From assembly GCA_902779075.1 (NCBI GenBank), contig CACZAK010000126.1, positions 1-21,917 on the forward strand: 21,917 bases of DNA, written 5' to 3'. The notes under the pieces were generated by a model, which saw only the letters and a list, made by a program, of their open reading frames with translations, was not told the origin of the DNA and ran no database searches. Shown here one piece after another: positions 7,284 to 14,098 of the stretch. The position numbers and the translations under genes are program-made. Numbering within the stretch: position 1 is the first letter of the stretch; every line of letters begins with the position of its first letter. Origin of the DNA: an uncultured bacterium. Lineage in GTDB: Bacteria > Verrucomicrobiota > Kiritimatiellia > RFP12 > UBA1067.

Positions 7284-9101
7284 TCAGTTTGTAGTTTTGT
7301 TCGGGGTTGGGGCGTGCGTGGCTCGCCGTTCAACTTCTGAGGCGATACCGTCGGCTACGTCCTGCGCCGTAAACGAGAATTCCTTTTCAAGCTCGGCGAC
7401 GGTTCCGTGTCCCACAAAACCGTCTGGCCAGCCGAACCGCGCATCCGCGCCGATCGCCTCGCCGAACCCGCCGGCAACAGCGCCGTTTTCAAGCGAGGCC
7501 ACGAACGCGCCCGCAGCGCGCTGGCGCGCGAGCAGTTCCGCGTCGAAAGGCTTGACGAACCGTGCGTCCACCACTCCCGCTGCGACGCCTCTCGCGCCAA
7601 GAAGCTCCGCAGCCGCAAGCGCCTTTGGAACCTGGTCACCTAGCGCCCACAACTGCACGTGCGCTTCCGGCGCGGAAATCTGATGCGCCTTGCCCCAGGC
7701 GATCTGACTCGGCGAGGGCGGAACTTCCGTCGGAGCGCCACGCGGCCAGCGGATTGCGACTGGTCCGCCGTGGGCGAACGCCGCGGCGAGCATTTCGCCG
7801 AGCGAGGATGCGTCGCGTGGCTGGAGTACGGACATGTTCGGCAGGCACCGCAGCATGGGGATGTCGAACATCCCGTGGTGCGTACGCCCGTCCGCGCCTA
7901 CGCAGCCAGCCCGGTCGACGGCGAACACTACCGGCAGGTTCATGATGCACACGTCGTGCATGATTTGGTCGAATGCCCGCTGGAGAAAAGTCGAATATAT
8001 AGCGACGACAGGCTTCTCGCCTGCTTTCGCGAGACCGGCCGCGAACGTGACGGCGCACGACTCGCTGATGCCCACGTCGTAGAAGCGTGTGGGGAATTCA
8101 CGCGCGAAGTCCACGAGCCCCGTGCCGTCCTTCATAGCTGCCACCACTGCGCACACTCGTTCGTCGCGCCGCGCCTCCTCGGCAAGTGCCGCGCTGAAAA
8201 CCATGCTCCATCCTTTCCTCTTCGGAGCGGACGGAGCCGCGTCGGGATTCGCGAGGTCGAACGGACCAACCCCGTGCCAGCGTGAAGGGTCGGACTCGGC
8301 GGGGGCGAAGCCCTTGCCTTTTTCCGTAATCACGTGTATGACCACGCCGCGCTTGTATTCCTTCGCCACGGTCAGGGCGTCCTTGAGCGCGTTTATGTCG
8401 TGTCCATCCACCGGCCCGACGTAGCGCAGACCGAACTGCTCGAAGAACGTGTTGCCGAGCCAGATGGACTTGATCATCTGCTCGAGTCTATGGTACGCTC
8501 CACGGAGGAAGGTTAGCTTAAGGCGGTGTCCCATAGCCTCCGCAGCGGCCTTCACGCGGTTGTAGCGCACGTTCGAGATGAGCCGGCCGAGGAATTTCGT
8601 CATCGCTCCGCGGCTGGGCGATATCGCCATCGCGTTGTCGTTCACTACGAGGATGAGCTTCTTCGTGACGGTTGCGCAGTTGTTCAGGGCCTCCAGCGTC
8701 TCGCCGTTTGCAAGCGAGGCGTCACCGACCACCGCGACGATGTGTTCGTCACTGTTTCTGGCGTCGCGCGCCGCAGCCATGCCAAGCGCGGCTGCGAGCG
8801 CATTGCCTGCGTGTCCCGCAACGAAGGCGTCCGCCGCGCTCTCGTCTGGATTCACGAAAGGCGATTCCCCGCCGAACTGACGCAGCGTGGAGAAGGGTCT
8901 GCGCCGTTTCGTGAGCAGTTTCCAGGCGTAGGACTGGTGTCCGACATCCCAGAGAATGCGGTCGCGCTCCGGGTCGAACACGTCTGCGAGCGCGCACGCG
9001 AGCTCCACGGCGCCGAGCGAGGACGCGAGGTGCCCGCCGTTCTTCGACACTACCTCGATGATCTCTTTGCGCAGGGCGTCAGGAGTGGGGCGCTCGCTCA
9101 T
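7284..9101 (-). CDS. dxs: 1-deoxy-D-xylulose-5-phosphate synthase
   Basis: A 605-residue thiamine-diphosphate enzyme that condenses pyruvate and glyceraldehyde 3-phosphate, the first step of the MEP isoprenoid pathway. It shows GGHLASSLG with His24 (equivalent to His49 in E. coli), GHQSYAWKLLTKR with His55, the diphosphate-binding motif beginning at residue 126 with the paired NDN at 154-156, the cofactor-activating Glu347 in ISESCAVTFAAGLA, and DRAGCVGADGRTHHG. The N-terminus is about 25 residues shorter than in E. coli. The ThDP motif reads GDA rather than the usual GDG. The start is taken at 9101, where ATG overlaps the uppS stop (ATGA), rather than at upstream in-frame codons that would run through uppS. 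It is followed at 14 bp by thrH. Confidence 0.95.
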   Translation of the reverse strand: MSERPTPDALRKEIIEVVSKNGGHLASSLGAVELACALADVFDPERDRILWDVGHQSYAWKLLTKRRRPFSTLRQFGGESPFVNPDESAADAFVAGHAGNALAAALGMAAARDARNSDEHIVAVVGDASLANGETLEALNNCATVTKKLILVVNDNAMAISPSRGAMTKFLGRLISNVRYNRVKAAAEAMGHRLKLTFLRGAYHRLEQMIKSIWLGNTFFEQFGLRYVGPVDGHDINALKDALTVAKEYKRGVVIHVITEKGKGFAPAESDPSRWHGVGPFDLANPDAAPSAPKRKGWSMVFSAALAEEARRDERVCAVVAAMKDGTGLVDFAREFPTRFYDVGISESCAVTFAAGLAKAGEKPVVAIYSTFLQRAFDQIMHDVCIMNLPVVFAVDRAGCVGADGRTHHGMFDIPMLRCLPNMSVLQPRDASSLGEMLAAAFAHGGPVAIRWPRGAPTEVPPSPSQIAWGKAHQISAPEAHVQLWALGDQVPKALAAAELLGARGVAAGVVDARFVKPFDAELLARQRAAGAFVASLENGAVAGGFGEAIGADARFGWPDGFVGHGTVAELEKEFSFTAQDVADGIASEVERRATHAPTPNKTTN

Positions 9102-9802
9102 GCGTGGCCTCCCTTGCGGCGGTCGCGCGCGGCGTATGCTGCGAGGGCCGCGTCGAAGTCCTCGCGCGAGAAGTCGGGCCACAGCGTGTCCGTGAAATAG
9201 AACTCTGAATAGGCGCACTCCCAGAGGAGGAAGTTTGAGATCCGCTGTTCGCCGCTCGTGCGGATGATGAGGTCTGGGTCTGGCAGGTCCGGCGCGTAGA
9301 GCCTGTTGCCCACAAGCGCCTCGTCCACGTCTTCGGGGCGGATTTGCCCTGTGGCGGCTTCCGCCACCAGCTTGCGCGCCGCGTCCACGATCTCCGCGCG
9401 CCCGCCGTATGAGACGGCCAACACGAGCTGCTGCTCGAAGGAAGCGGTCTTCTCCTCAACCCGCGCGATGCTTGCGGCGAGCGCCGGGGGAAGGTCGCTG
9501 CGGCGGCCGATCACGCGGAATCGCACGCCTTCGCGCATGAGCTTGCGCGTCTTCAGTCGGATGAAGGTGGAGAAAAGCTTCATGAGGCCGTTCACTTCCT
9601 CGGCCGGACGCCTCCAGTTCTCGGTGGAGAACGCATACACGGTGAGAATCTTCACGCCGGCGTCCCTGCACCAGCCGAGCATGCGCTCAAGGGCGTCAAC
9701 GCCGGCGCGGTGTCCGGCGAGGCGCTTCTTGCCGCGCGCGAGCGCCCAGCGTCCGTTGCCGTCCATGATCACGGCCACGTGTTGTGGGATGTTTGCGGTC
9801 AT
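9098..9802 (-). CDS. uppS: Isoprenyl transferase (undecaprenyl diphosphate synthase)
   Basis: A 234-residue cis-prenyltransferase. The first-substrate site is VIMDGNGRWA with Asp14 (Asp26 in E. coli). It also has the FSTENWRRP block and the C-terminal RTSGEQRISNFLLWECAYSEFYF region with the Arg and Glu residues needed for isopentenyl diphosphate binding. It makes undecaprenyl diphosphate, the lipid carrier for peptidoglycan and surface glycans, at the membrane-cytoplasm interface. It is first in the operon with dxs, which supplies its substrates through the MEP pathway; the ATGA overlap implies coupled translation. ATG 9802 is preceded by an AGGGGG ribosome site about 7 nt away. The start also overlaps the stop of a possible 33-codon leader ORF. 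In-frame sequence further upstream lacks family similarity. Confidence 0.95.
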   Translation of the reverse strand: MTANIPQHVAVIMDGNGRWALARGKKRLAGHRAGVDALERMLGWCRDAGVKILTVYAFSTENWRRPAEEVNGLMKLFSTFIRLKTRKLMREGVRFRVIGRRSDLPPALAASIARVEEKTASFEQQLVLAVSYGGRAEIVDAARKLVAEAATGQIRPEDVDEALVGNRLYAPDLPDPDLIIRTSGEQRISNFLLWECAYSEFYFTDTLWPDFSREDFDAALAAYAARDRRKGGHA

Positions 9803-9900
9803 CCAATGCCCCCTATTCGCGCTGGGGATACCATTTCCGCGCCTACGGCAAACCGCCGCAGACGTCTGGCAACGCCGAATCTCTCGCCTAGTATTCGCAT
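9799..9900 (-). CDS. Possible 33-codon leader ORF coupled to uppS
   Basis: An ORF of 33 codons starting MRILGERFGVARRLRRF begins 11 nt downstream of an extended -10 box and ends with TGA overlapping the uppS ATG (ATGA). Its stop and promoter positions suit translational coupling or attenuation of uppS. Nothing in the peptide is recognisable apart from its Arg content. It may be a chance ORF in the 5' leader, since uppS also has its own ribosome site. Confidence 0.3.
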   Translation of the reverse strand: MRILGERFGVARRLRRFAVGAEMVSPARIGGIG

Positions 9901-9911
9901 AAGTGCTTAAT

Positions 9912-9920
9912 AGTTTACCA
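9912..9920 (-). promoter_or_regulatory. Extended -10 promoter of the uppS-dxs-thrH operon
   Basis: On the minus strand this reads TGGTAAACT, identical to the motif before the methyltransferase gene. Transcription would start near 9905, giving a leader of about 100 nt before uppS, or about 4 nt before the possible leader ORF at 9900. Confidence 0.55.
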
Positions 9921-9940
9921 TTTTTTTTCGCGGTCGGCAA

Positions 9941-10219
9941 AGTGCAGCGGGGCGCATCTGCGAAATTCACCGCCGAGCCTTCTGATGATTGGAAACAACT
10001 ATTTAAAACAACTTGCCGTTGGCGCACGGGCTAACTCGCCCGTGCCCATAGCCCAATCAAAAACGATACAATTATTTCAAGATTCTTGCAAACATAGATG
10101 GATAGATGCGCGGGCGAGTTAGCCCGCGCACCTCTCTCAAAGTTGTTTTTACCAGTTGTTCTGGTTGTTTCCAATCTCAAACCGCATGGGTGAAAACGCA
10201 GATGCGCCCAGTGCAGCGG
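9941..10219. mobile_element. MITE-like inverted-repeat element with 10-bp flanking direct repeats
   Basis: The element occupies 9951-10209. Both sides are flanked by AGTGCAGCGG in direct orientation (9941-9950 and 10210-10219), as expected of a target duplication. Arms match in inverted orientation as several blocks: 13 bp at 9950-9962 with 10197-10209, 13 bp at 9987-9999 with 10164-10176, 10 bp at 10005-10014 with 10140-10149, and a GC hairpin with a loop complementary in the other arm (10024-10045 and 10107-10130). The centre (10047-10106) is AT-rich. There is no credible coding capacity: a minus-strand frame at 10031-10243 merely reads through the arms. It fills most of the 578-bp gap between uppS and umuD and ends 17 bp before the umuDC promoter. 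Confidence 0.65.
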
Positions 10220-10236
10220 AACGGAACCAAACGGAA

Positions 10237-10264
10237 TTGACAACGAAAATCAAATTGATATAAT
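10237..10264 (+). promoter_or_regulatory. Consensus sigma-70 type promoter of umuDC
   Basis: TTGACA (10237-10242) and TATAAT (10259-10264) are both perfect hexamers with a 16-bp spacer, and a TGA before the -10 adds an extended element. Transcription would start near 10271, leaving about 110 nt of leader. The gene has a strong AGGAGG ribosome site at 10368-10373. Such strong promoters are usually held down by a repressor. Confidence 0.8.
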
Positions 10265-10380
10265 GCTTTTGCGTTAACCCAAATAGGAAACCAACATGTT
10301 TGCATACGAAACTTCCGGCGGTGAAAGCCAAATGAGACAGGCGAAGTGAAGTCATAGGCAAGAGAGCAGGAGGCATAATC

Positions 10381-10779
10381 ATGCCAGGTAAACCAAAAAT
10401 ATCGGGATCGGTGGTGGCGGGTTTCCCGTCGCCGGCTGAACAGTACTTGGAACCGCCACTTGACTTGAACGAACTTCTCGTAAAGCGTCCGGCGGCGACG
10501 TTCTTCGTCCGCGTCCAGGGTGATTCGATGATCGGCGCGGGCATAAACGATGGTGATCTGCTCGTTGTTGACCGCTCCCTCCGCCCCGCCTCTGGTGACG
10601 TAATCATCGCCAGCGTTGACGGTGATTTTACGGTCAAAACCTACCGCCGCGATAAGGACGGCGTCCGGCTCGAACCGGCAAACCCCAACTATCCCGTCAT
10701 CCGCCTTCGCCCCGGACAAGAACTCGACTACTTCGGCAAGGTGACGGCCTGCATACACAGATTCGCGGGGAAAAAATGA
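10381..10779 (+). CDS. umuD: UmuD-like self-cleaving subunit of DNA polymerase V
   Basis: A 132-residue S24-family peptidase. The self-cleavage site is Ala13-Gly14 in VAGFPSP (Cys-Gly in E. coli UmuD). The catalytic serine is Ser49 in GDSM and the general-base lysine is Lys86 in TVKTY. The spacings Gly14-Ser49 (35) and Ser49-Lys86 (37) equal those of E. coli UmuD (25, 60, 97). The N-terminal arm removed by cleavage is shorter, 13 residues against 24. RecA-filament-stimulated cleavage would produce UmuD', which pairs with UmuC for translesion synthesis after DNA damage. It overlaps umuC by 4 bp (ATGA). AGGAGG lies 7 nt before the ATG. A LexA-like repressor has no DNA-binding domain here, so this is UmuD, not LexA. 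Confidence 0.95.
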   Translation: MPGKPKISGSVVAGFPSPAEQYLEPPLDLNELLVKRPAATFFVRVQGDSMIGAGINDGDLLVVDRSLRPASGDVIIASVDGDFTVKTYRRDKDGVRLEPANPNYPVIRLRPGQELDYFGKVTACIHRFAGKK

Positions 10780-12014
10780 TTGGATTGGTGGACGGCAACA
10801 ACTTCTTCGTGTCATGCGAGCGCGTGTTCGACCGCCGCCTCGTGGGACGGCCGGTGGCCGTACTTTCCAACAACGACGGCTGCTGCGTTTCGCGCTCAAA
10901 CGAATTCAAGGCGCTCGGAATCCCGATGGGCACGCCCTACTTCCAGCTGAAAGACCGCGAGGCTTCGGGCGAGTTGTTCTTCCGATCGTCCAACTACGAG
11001 CTGTACGGCGACATGTCGCGGCGCATCATTTCGATCTTGCGAGAGGAGGCAGTGGACGTGGAACAGTATTCCATCGACGAGGCGTTCATCTTCCCGCCTA
11101 CGACCGCCGCCGCAGACTACGCCGCTTACGGGCGACGTCTGCGCGCCAAGATACTCCGCTGGGTGGGCATCCCGTGCGGCATCGGTTTCGCGCTCACGAA
11201 GACGCTCGCGAAGATAGCGAACCACATCGGCAAGAAGATGCCTGACGGCGTGTTCCTCATGCCGGACGATCCAACGGAAATCCTCGCCACTCTGCCCGTG
11301 CAGGAGGTGTGGGGTGTGGGACGCCGCCTGCCCGCGAAACTCCGCGCCGTGCGGATCATCACCGCCCAGCAGCTCCGCGACGCCGATGACGATACGATCC
11401 GTTCTGTTGGCGGCGTGACGCTCCTGCGCACGGTGATGGAGTTGCGCGGCATCCCTTGCCACGAGGAACGAGATTACGATGCGGACCCAGATTCAATTTC
11501 CTGCTCGCGCTCGTTCGGCGAGCCGGCCACCACGGCGGAGGCGCTTGCGGAGTCCCTCGCAACCTACACCGCGCAGGCAGCCGCCAAACTTCGCCGACAC
11601 GGACTTCTCGCAGCAGGGTGCAACATCTACGCGCAGGTCTTCGCTTCGGGCGGCGGCGGCGATTTTCTGGGGCGCACGGTCGTGTTCCCCGCGCCCACGG
11701 ACGCTACGAATGAAATGCTCCGCGCCATCCGCGAGGAGGTGGACGCACTCTACGTCGCTGGGACGCGCTACCGCAAGACGGGCATCGTGTTCTTCGGTCT
11801 CGAAAAACCCGGCACTGCACACCAGACCGATCTCTTCGACGCCACGCCGCCAGCCGAGAAGTCGCGACTGTACGCCGCCGTGGACGCCCTCAACGCCCGC
11901 TACGGCAAGGGCAGGGTATTCTCCGCCGCCCAGGGGCTGGGCGCGAGGTCGTGGCACATGAAACGGGAGCATGCAGCGCGCGGAATGGTGCTTCATTTAT
12001 TTTTCACTCCATAA
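10776..12014 (+). CDS. umuC: UmuC-like Y-family DNA polymerase
   Basis: A 412-residue protein, close to E. coli UmuC (422). Catalytic metal ligands are visible: Asp6 in LVDGNNFFVSCERVF and Asp101-Glu102 in SIDEAF, at the same numbers as in E. coli. The CCVSRSNEFKALGIPMG and SNYELYGDMSRR blocks of the fingers and palm are intact. A helix-hairpin-helix region (LPVQEVWGVGRRLPAKL) and a little-finger domain follow. Near the C-terminus QTDLF could be the beta-clamp-binding peptide. It copies past DNA lesions as part of polymerase V with processed UmuD. It is translationally coupled to umuD through ATGA. No truncation is seen. Confidence 0.95.
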   Translation: MIGLVDGNNFFVSCERVFDRRLVGRPVAVLSNNDGCCVSRSNEFKALGIPMGTPYFQLKDREASGELFFRSSNYELYGDMSRRIISILREEAVDVEQYSIDEAFIFPPTTAAADYAAYGRRLRAKILRWVGIPCGIGFALTKTLAKIANHIGKKMPDGVFLMPDDPTEILATLPVQEVWGVGRRLPAKLRAVRIITAQQLRDADDDTIRSVGGVTLLRTVMELRGIPCHEERDYDADPDSISCSRSFGEPATTAEALAESLATYTAQAAAKLRRHGLLAAGCNIYAQVFASGGGGDFLGRTVVFPAPTDATNEMLRAIREEVDALYVAGTRYRKTGIVFFGLEKPGTAHQTDLFDATPPAEKSRLYAAVDALNARYGKGRVFSAAQGLGARSWHMKREHAARGMVLHLFFTP

Positions 12015-12024
12015 CGCCTAAATA

Positions 12025-12033
12025 TGGTAAACT
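12025..12033 (+). promoter_or_regulatory. Upstream extended -10 motif before the HipA-like gene
   Basis: TGGTAAACT, the third exact copy of this string in the window. It lies 65 bp upstream of a second -10 box at 12093, so the kinase gene may have tandem promoters, one leadered and one leaderless. Confidence 0.45.
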
Positions 12034-12092
12034 ATATGTGTCTTTCTTGGACGTGGCGTACCATGTGCCTACAGTCTCAAGACCATGAAAGG

Positions 12093-12098
12093 TATAAT
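12093..12098 (+). promoter_or_regulatory. -10 box directly before the HipA-like gene
   Basis: A perfect TATAAT ends 9 nt before the GTG at 12108. No ribosome site lies between them, which suits a leaderless or nearly leaderless mRNA. Confidence 0.5.
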
Positions 12099-12107
12099 GT
12101 TTAGCAA

Positions 12108-12821
12108 GTGAAACGCGTCAAGTCGATATTGAAGGTCTCGGAGCAAGGGGTGTCACGCCCCTATCTCTGCGTGGACGAGTCTGGTGGCATCCGTTGGTGC
12201 AAGGGATGCCACACGGGAATTCGCTCTGTTGTGTCTGAATGGATCTGTGCAAGGTTGGCAAATCAGTTGGGGTTGCCTGTGCCTGACTTTGCGATCCTGA
12301 AACTCGATGTTTCGACATTCCATGAATGGCGCAACCTCCAAAATCGAGAAGCCCCCGAGATTGTCACGGACTCCAATCCATACGTTTTCGGTTCGCTCAA
12401 CGTGGAGGATTGTAAGGATGTATTGGACGCGGAATCCGAACTGGATCACGTGGACAAGAAGATGCTGGCGAAGATATTCGCGTTTGATCGATTTATTCGC
12501 AATACGGACCGGACGGACTATAACAGCAATCTTCTTGTCAACGGGAATGTTTACATAATCGATCATAATAACGCATTCGACCCGAAGTTCTCCATCTCCG
12601 AATTTGAGGCCGAACATATCCTTAGAAAATACTGCGGTGCATTGTCCGAGGCGGAACAGTTGGCTTTCAGCAGCTCGTTCGCCGAGTTGGTCAGCGGATC
12701 TTTCCTTGACGAAGTTTGGAGCGAAATGCCTGATGCGTGGACGGATATCGCAGAAGAGATTCTGCCTTTGTCCCATGTCAGAGATGTTTTTCAGGAGGGA
12801 TGCAATGTCGGAGTTTCATAA
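12108..12821 (+). CDS. Small HipA-like kinase (HipA_2 type)
   Basis: A 237-residue protein, much shorter than HipA (about 440). A candidate ATP-binding Lys32 follows the beta-strand RWCK. A helix VSEWICARLANQLGLPVPDF matches the family segment that precedes the hinge. The catalytic loop is NTDRTDYNSNLL with Asp134 and Asn139/Asn141, and the metal-binding Asp152 lies in IDHNNAFD. HipA relatives phosphorylate glutamyl-tRNA synthetase or other translation factors and act as toxins; the target of this short class is not known to me. The proposed start is GTG because the TATAAT box ends 9 nt before it. Composition is visibly richer in A+T than umuDC, hinting at acquisition. It overlaps the next gene by 17 bp; no HipB-like helix-turn-helix gene is adjacent. 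Confidence 0.8.
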   Translation: MKRVKSILKVSEQGVSRPYLCVDESGGIRWCKGCHTGIRSVVSEWICARLANQLGLPVPDFAILKLDVSTFHEWRNLQNREAPEIVTDSNPYVFGSLNVEDCKDVLDAESELDHVDKKMLAKIFAFDRFIRNTDRTDYNSNLLVNGNVYIIDHNNAFDPKFSISEFEAEHILRKYCGALSEAEQLAFSSSFAELVSGSFLDEVWSEMPDAWTDIAEEILPLSHVRDVFQEGCNVGVS

Positions 12822-13218
12822 TTGCGCAGTGGTGGCGGTTACACTACGTCCGAGTCCCATTTCGCAGGAGAATGCCTACCTTGGCGTTGTTGTCAGGTGC
12901 GCGGAGACCGGATACTTCGGCTATAAGCTTGTGCAGGACGACGCAAGCGCCATAGAGAGAATCGTTAATTTCTTCCCGAGGTATGGACGGCAGAATTTGA
13001 TGCGTGCAGTGAAATGGGCTGCGCACGACATCGACTTCGCCATTGAAGGAGAGCGAAATGGCCGTGCCGCATTCGCCAATCTCATACGACCGCGTGAAAA
13101 CGTCATCCGCTATGCGCCGCCCTTTGTCGTCGCGACAGATGATCCTGTGGCCGAACTTGCTCGGCAATACGAAATGCTAGTGTCCATTCCGGGTACTCCT
13201 TGCACCCTGAGCGACTAA
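12805..13218 (+). CDS. DUF3037-like protein paired with the HipA-like kinase
   Basis: A 137-residue protein opening MSEFHNCAVVAVTLRPSPISQEN and matching, from memory, the DUF3037 family, often found beside HipA_2-type kinases. The core shows a G-Y-F-G-Y-K strand and a helix FFPRYGRQNLMRAVKWAAHD, then LIRPRENVIRYAPPFVVATDDP. The function is unknown; it may be a partner, inhibitor or adaptor of the kinase. The start is ATG 12805, with AGGAGG at 12793-12798 inside the kinase gene, so the two are translationally coupled with a 17-bp overlap. It ends 6 bp before the tail of the convergent LysR pseudogene. Confidence 0.75.
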   Translation: MSEFHNCAVVAVTLRPSPISQENAYLGVVVRCAETGYFGYKLVQDDASAIERIVNFFPRYGRQNLMRAVKWAAHDIDFAIEGERNGRAAFANLIRPRENVIRYAPPFVVATDDPVAELARQYEMLVSIPGTPCTLSD

Positions 13219-13224
13219 TGCCAT

Positions 13225-13952
13225 TTATGTACGGATGGCATCGACGAGCGCGGAGGCTGCCGGGGAAAGTGCAGCGTTCTTGCGCCAGGCGAGATAGACG
13301 TCGCTGACGAGCGCGGGCGCGAACGGGCGAAACACGACGCGCTCGGCGAACTCCTGCGGGATCATCCCGTCGTGAGCGGAATGCCTCTCGCGTCCTTCGG
13401 CGAGATGCGCTTCTTCGCGGCGAGCGGCGTATCCTTTCGGACGGCAAGCCCCCAGTGGTGCGCGTAGGGGAGAGTCAGGTAGTCGAAGCCGTCGTAGCGT
13501 CCGGGGCCGATCAGCACGCCAAGGTCGAAGGTCCCCTCGCGCAGATGGGCGACAATGTCCTCGCCGTTGCCCGATGAGACGGAGAAACATAGTTTCGGGT
13601 TCGTGCGGTGAAGTCCTTCTGCGGCACGGGCCACGAAGCGGAACGCAGGCGTCTCGCCGGCTCCGATGGAGACCGTGCCGACGATCTCGTCCGTGTCAGA
13701 CGCCTTGATCTCGGCCTCCACCCGCTCGGCAAGATCCACGAGATCGTCGGCACGCTGCCTGAGAGCGATGCCTTTCTCGGTCAGCGTGATTCCGCGCGCG
13801 CTGCGTTCGAGGAGCTTGTGCCCGAGCTCGTCCTCCAGCGCGGCGAGCTGCGTGGAGAGCGCGGGCTGCGAAACGTGCAGCCGTTCGGCGGCGCGGGTGA
13901 TGTTCCCCTCATCCGCCACGGCGAGAAAGTACCTGAGTATCCGTAAGTCCAT
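13225..13952 (-). pseudogene. LysR-family regulator, broken by an internal deletion
   Basis: Residues 1-60 form a complete winged helix-turn-helix (MDLRILRYFLAVADEGNITRAAERLHVSQPALS). The first half of the effector domain follows to RISPKDARGIPL, after which the frame hits TGA at 13362-13364. From about 13355 a second frame resumes with PQEFAERVVFRPF, DVYLAWRKN and a normal LysR tail ending at TAA 13225. Family members have roughly 80-85 more residues between these points, including the second half of the effector pocket. I infer a deletion of about 250 bp that also shifts the frame. The DNA-binding part could still be made as a 196-residue truncated protein. The ATG at 13952 lies 7 nt after an extended -10 box. 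It is divergent from the hydrolase gene it probably controlled. Confidence 0.85.
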
Positions 13953-13959
13953 GCCGCAT

Positions 13960-13968
13960 AATATACCA
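13960..13968 (-). promoter_or_regulatory. Extended -10 promoter of the LysR pseudogene, leaderless type
   Basis: On the minus strand this reads TGGTATATT, ending 7 nt before the ATG at 13952. Transcription would start next to the start codon. Confidence 0.6.
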
Positions 13969-13976
13969 CATTCCGG

Positions 13977-13993
13977 CATAAGTGTAAATTATG
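13977..13993. promoter_or_regulatory. LysR-type operator candidate (T-N11-A dyad)
   Basis: CATAA-N7-TTATG is a 5-bp-arm dyad that fits the T-N11-A rule (T13979, A13991). Its centre (13985) lies about 66 bp before the predicted start of the hydrolase transcript and over the -32 region of the lysR promoter. This is the classical position for activation of a divergent target and autorepression. A second dyad ATGCCG-N17-CGGCAT (13951-13979) overlaps it. Confidence 0.55.
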
Positions 13994-14015
13994 GCATTTG
14001 ATAAGAAATCGGTAT

Positions 14016-14044
14016 TTGTTATTTCACGCAGAACAGTTTATACT
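14016..14044 (+). promoter_or_regulatory. Promoter of the alpha/beta hydrolase cluster
   Basis: TTGTTA (14016-14021), a 17-bp spacer and TATACT (14039-14044). The predicted transcript starts near 14051, leaving a leader of about 48 nt with AAGGAG at 14086-14091. Confidence 0.6.
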
Positions 14045-14098
14045 ATCTGCGTTTTCTTTTTCGCCTCAATAGGACAACGACAAACAAGGAGAATGAAG

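Noticed and set aside
9803..10027. N-terminal extension of uppS to 10027
   Set aside because: The extension has no similarity to the family and crosses the promoter at 9912-9920 and one edge of the inverted-repeat element; the ATG at 9802 has a ribosome site.
10031..10243. 70-codon minus-strand frame within the inverted-repeat element
   Set aside because: It reads through both hairpins and the arms of the element, so its openness is explained by repeat composition; no ribosome site or promoter.
10296..10349. 17-codon ORF in the umuD leader
   Set aside because: A weak GGAAA site precedes it, but it is short, unrecognised and not coupled to umuD; chance is more likely.
12036..12104. 22-codon ORF between umuC and the HipA-like gene
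   Set aside because: Its ATG lies only 2 nt after the -10 box, so it would precede the transcript start from that promoter; no other signal supports it.
13991..14098. Earlier start of the alpha/beta hydrolase at 13991
   Set aside because: It would place the promoter (14016-14044) and part of the LysR-type operator inside the coding region and bury the signal peptide.
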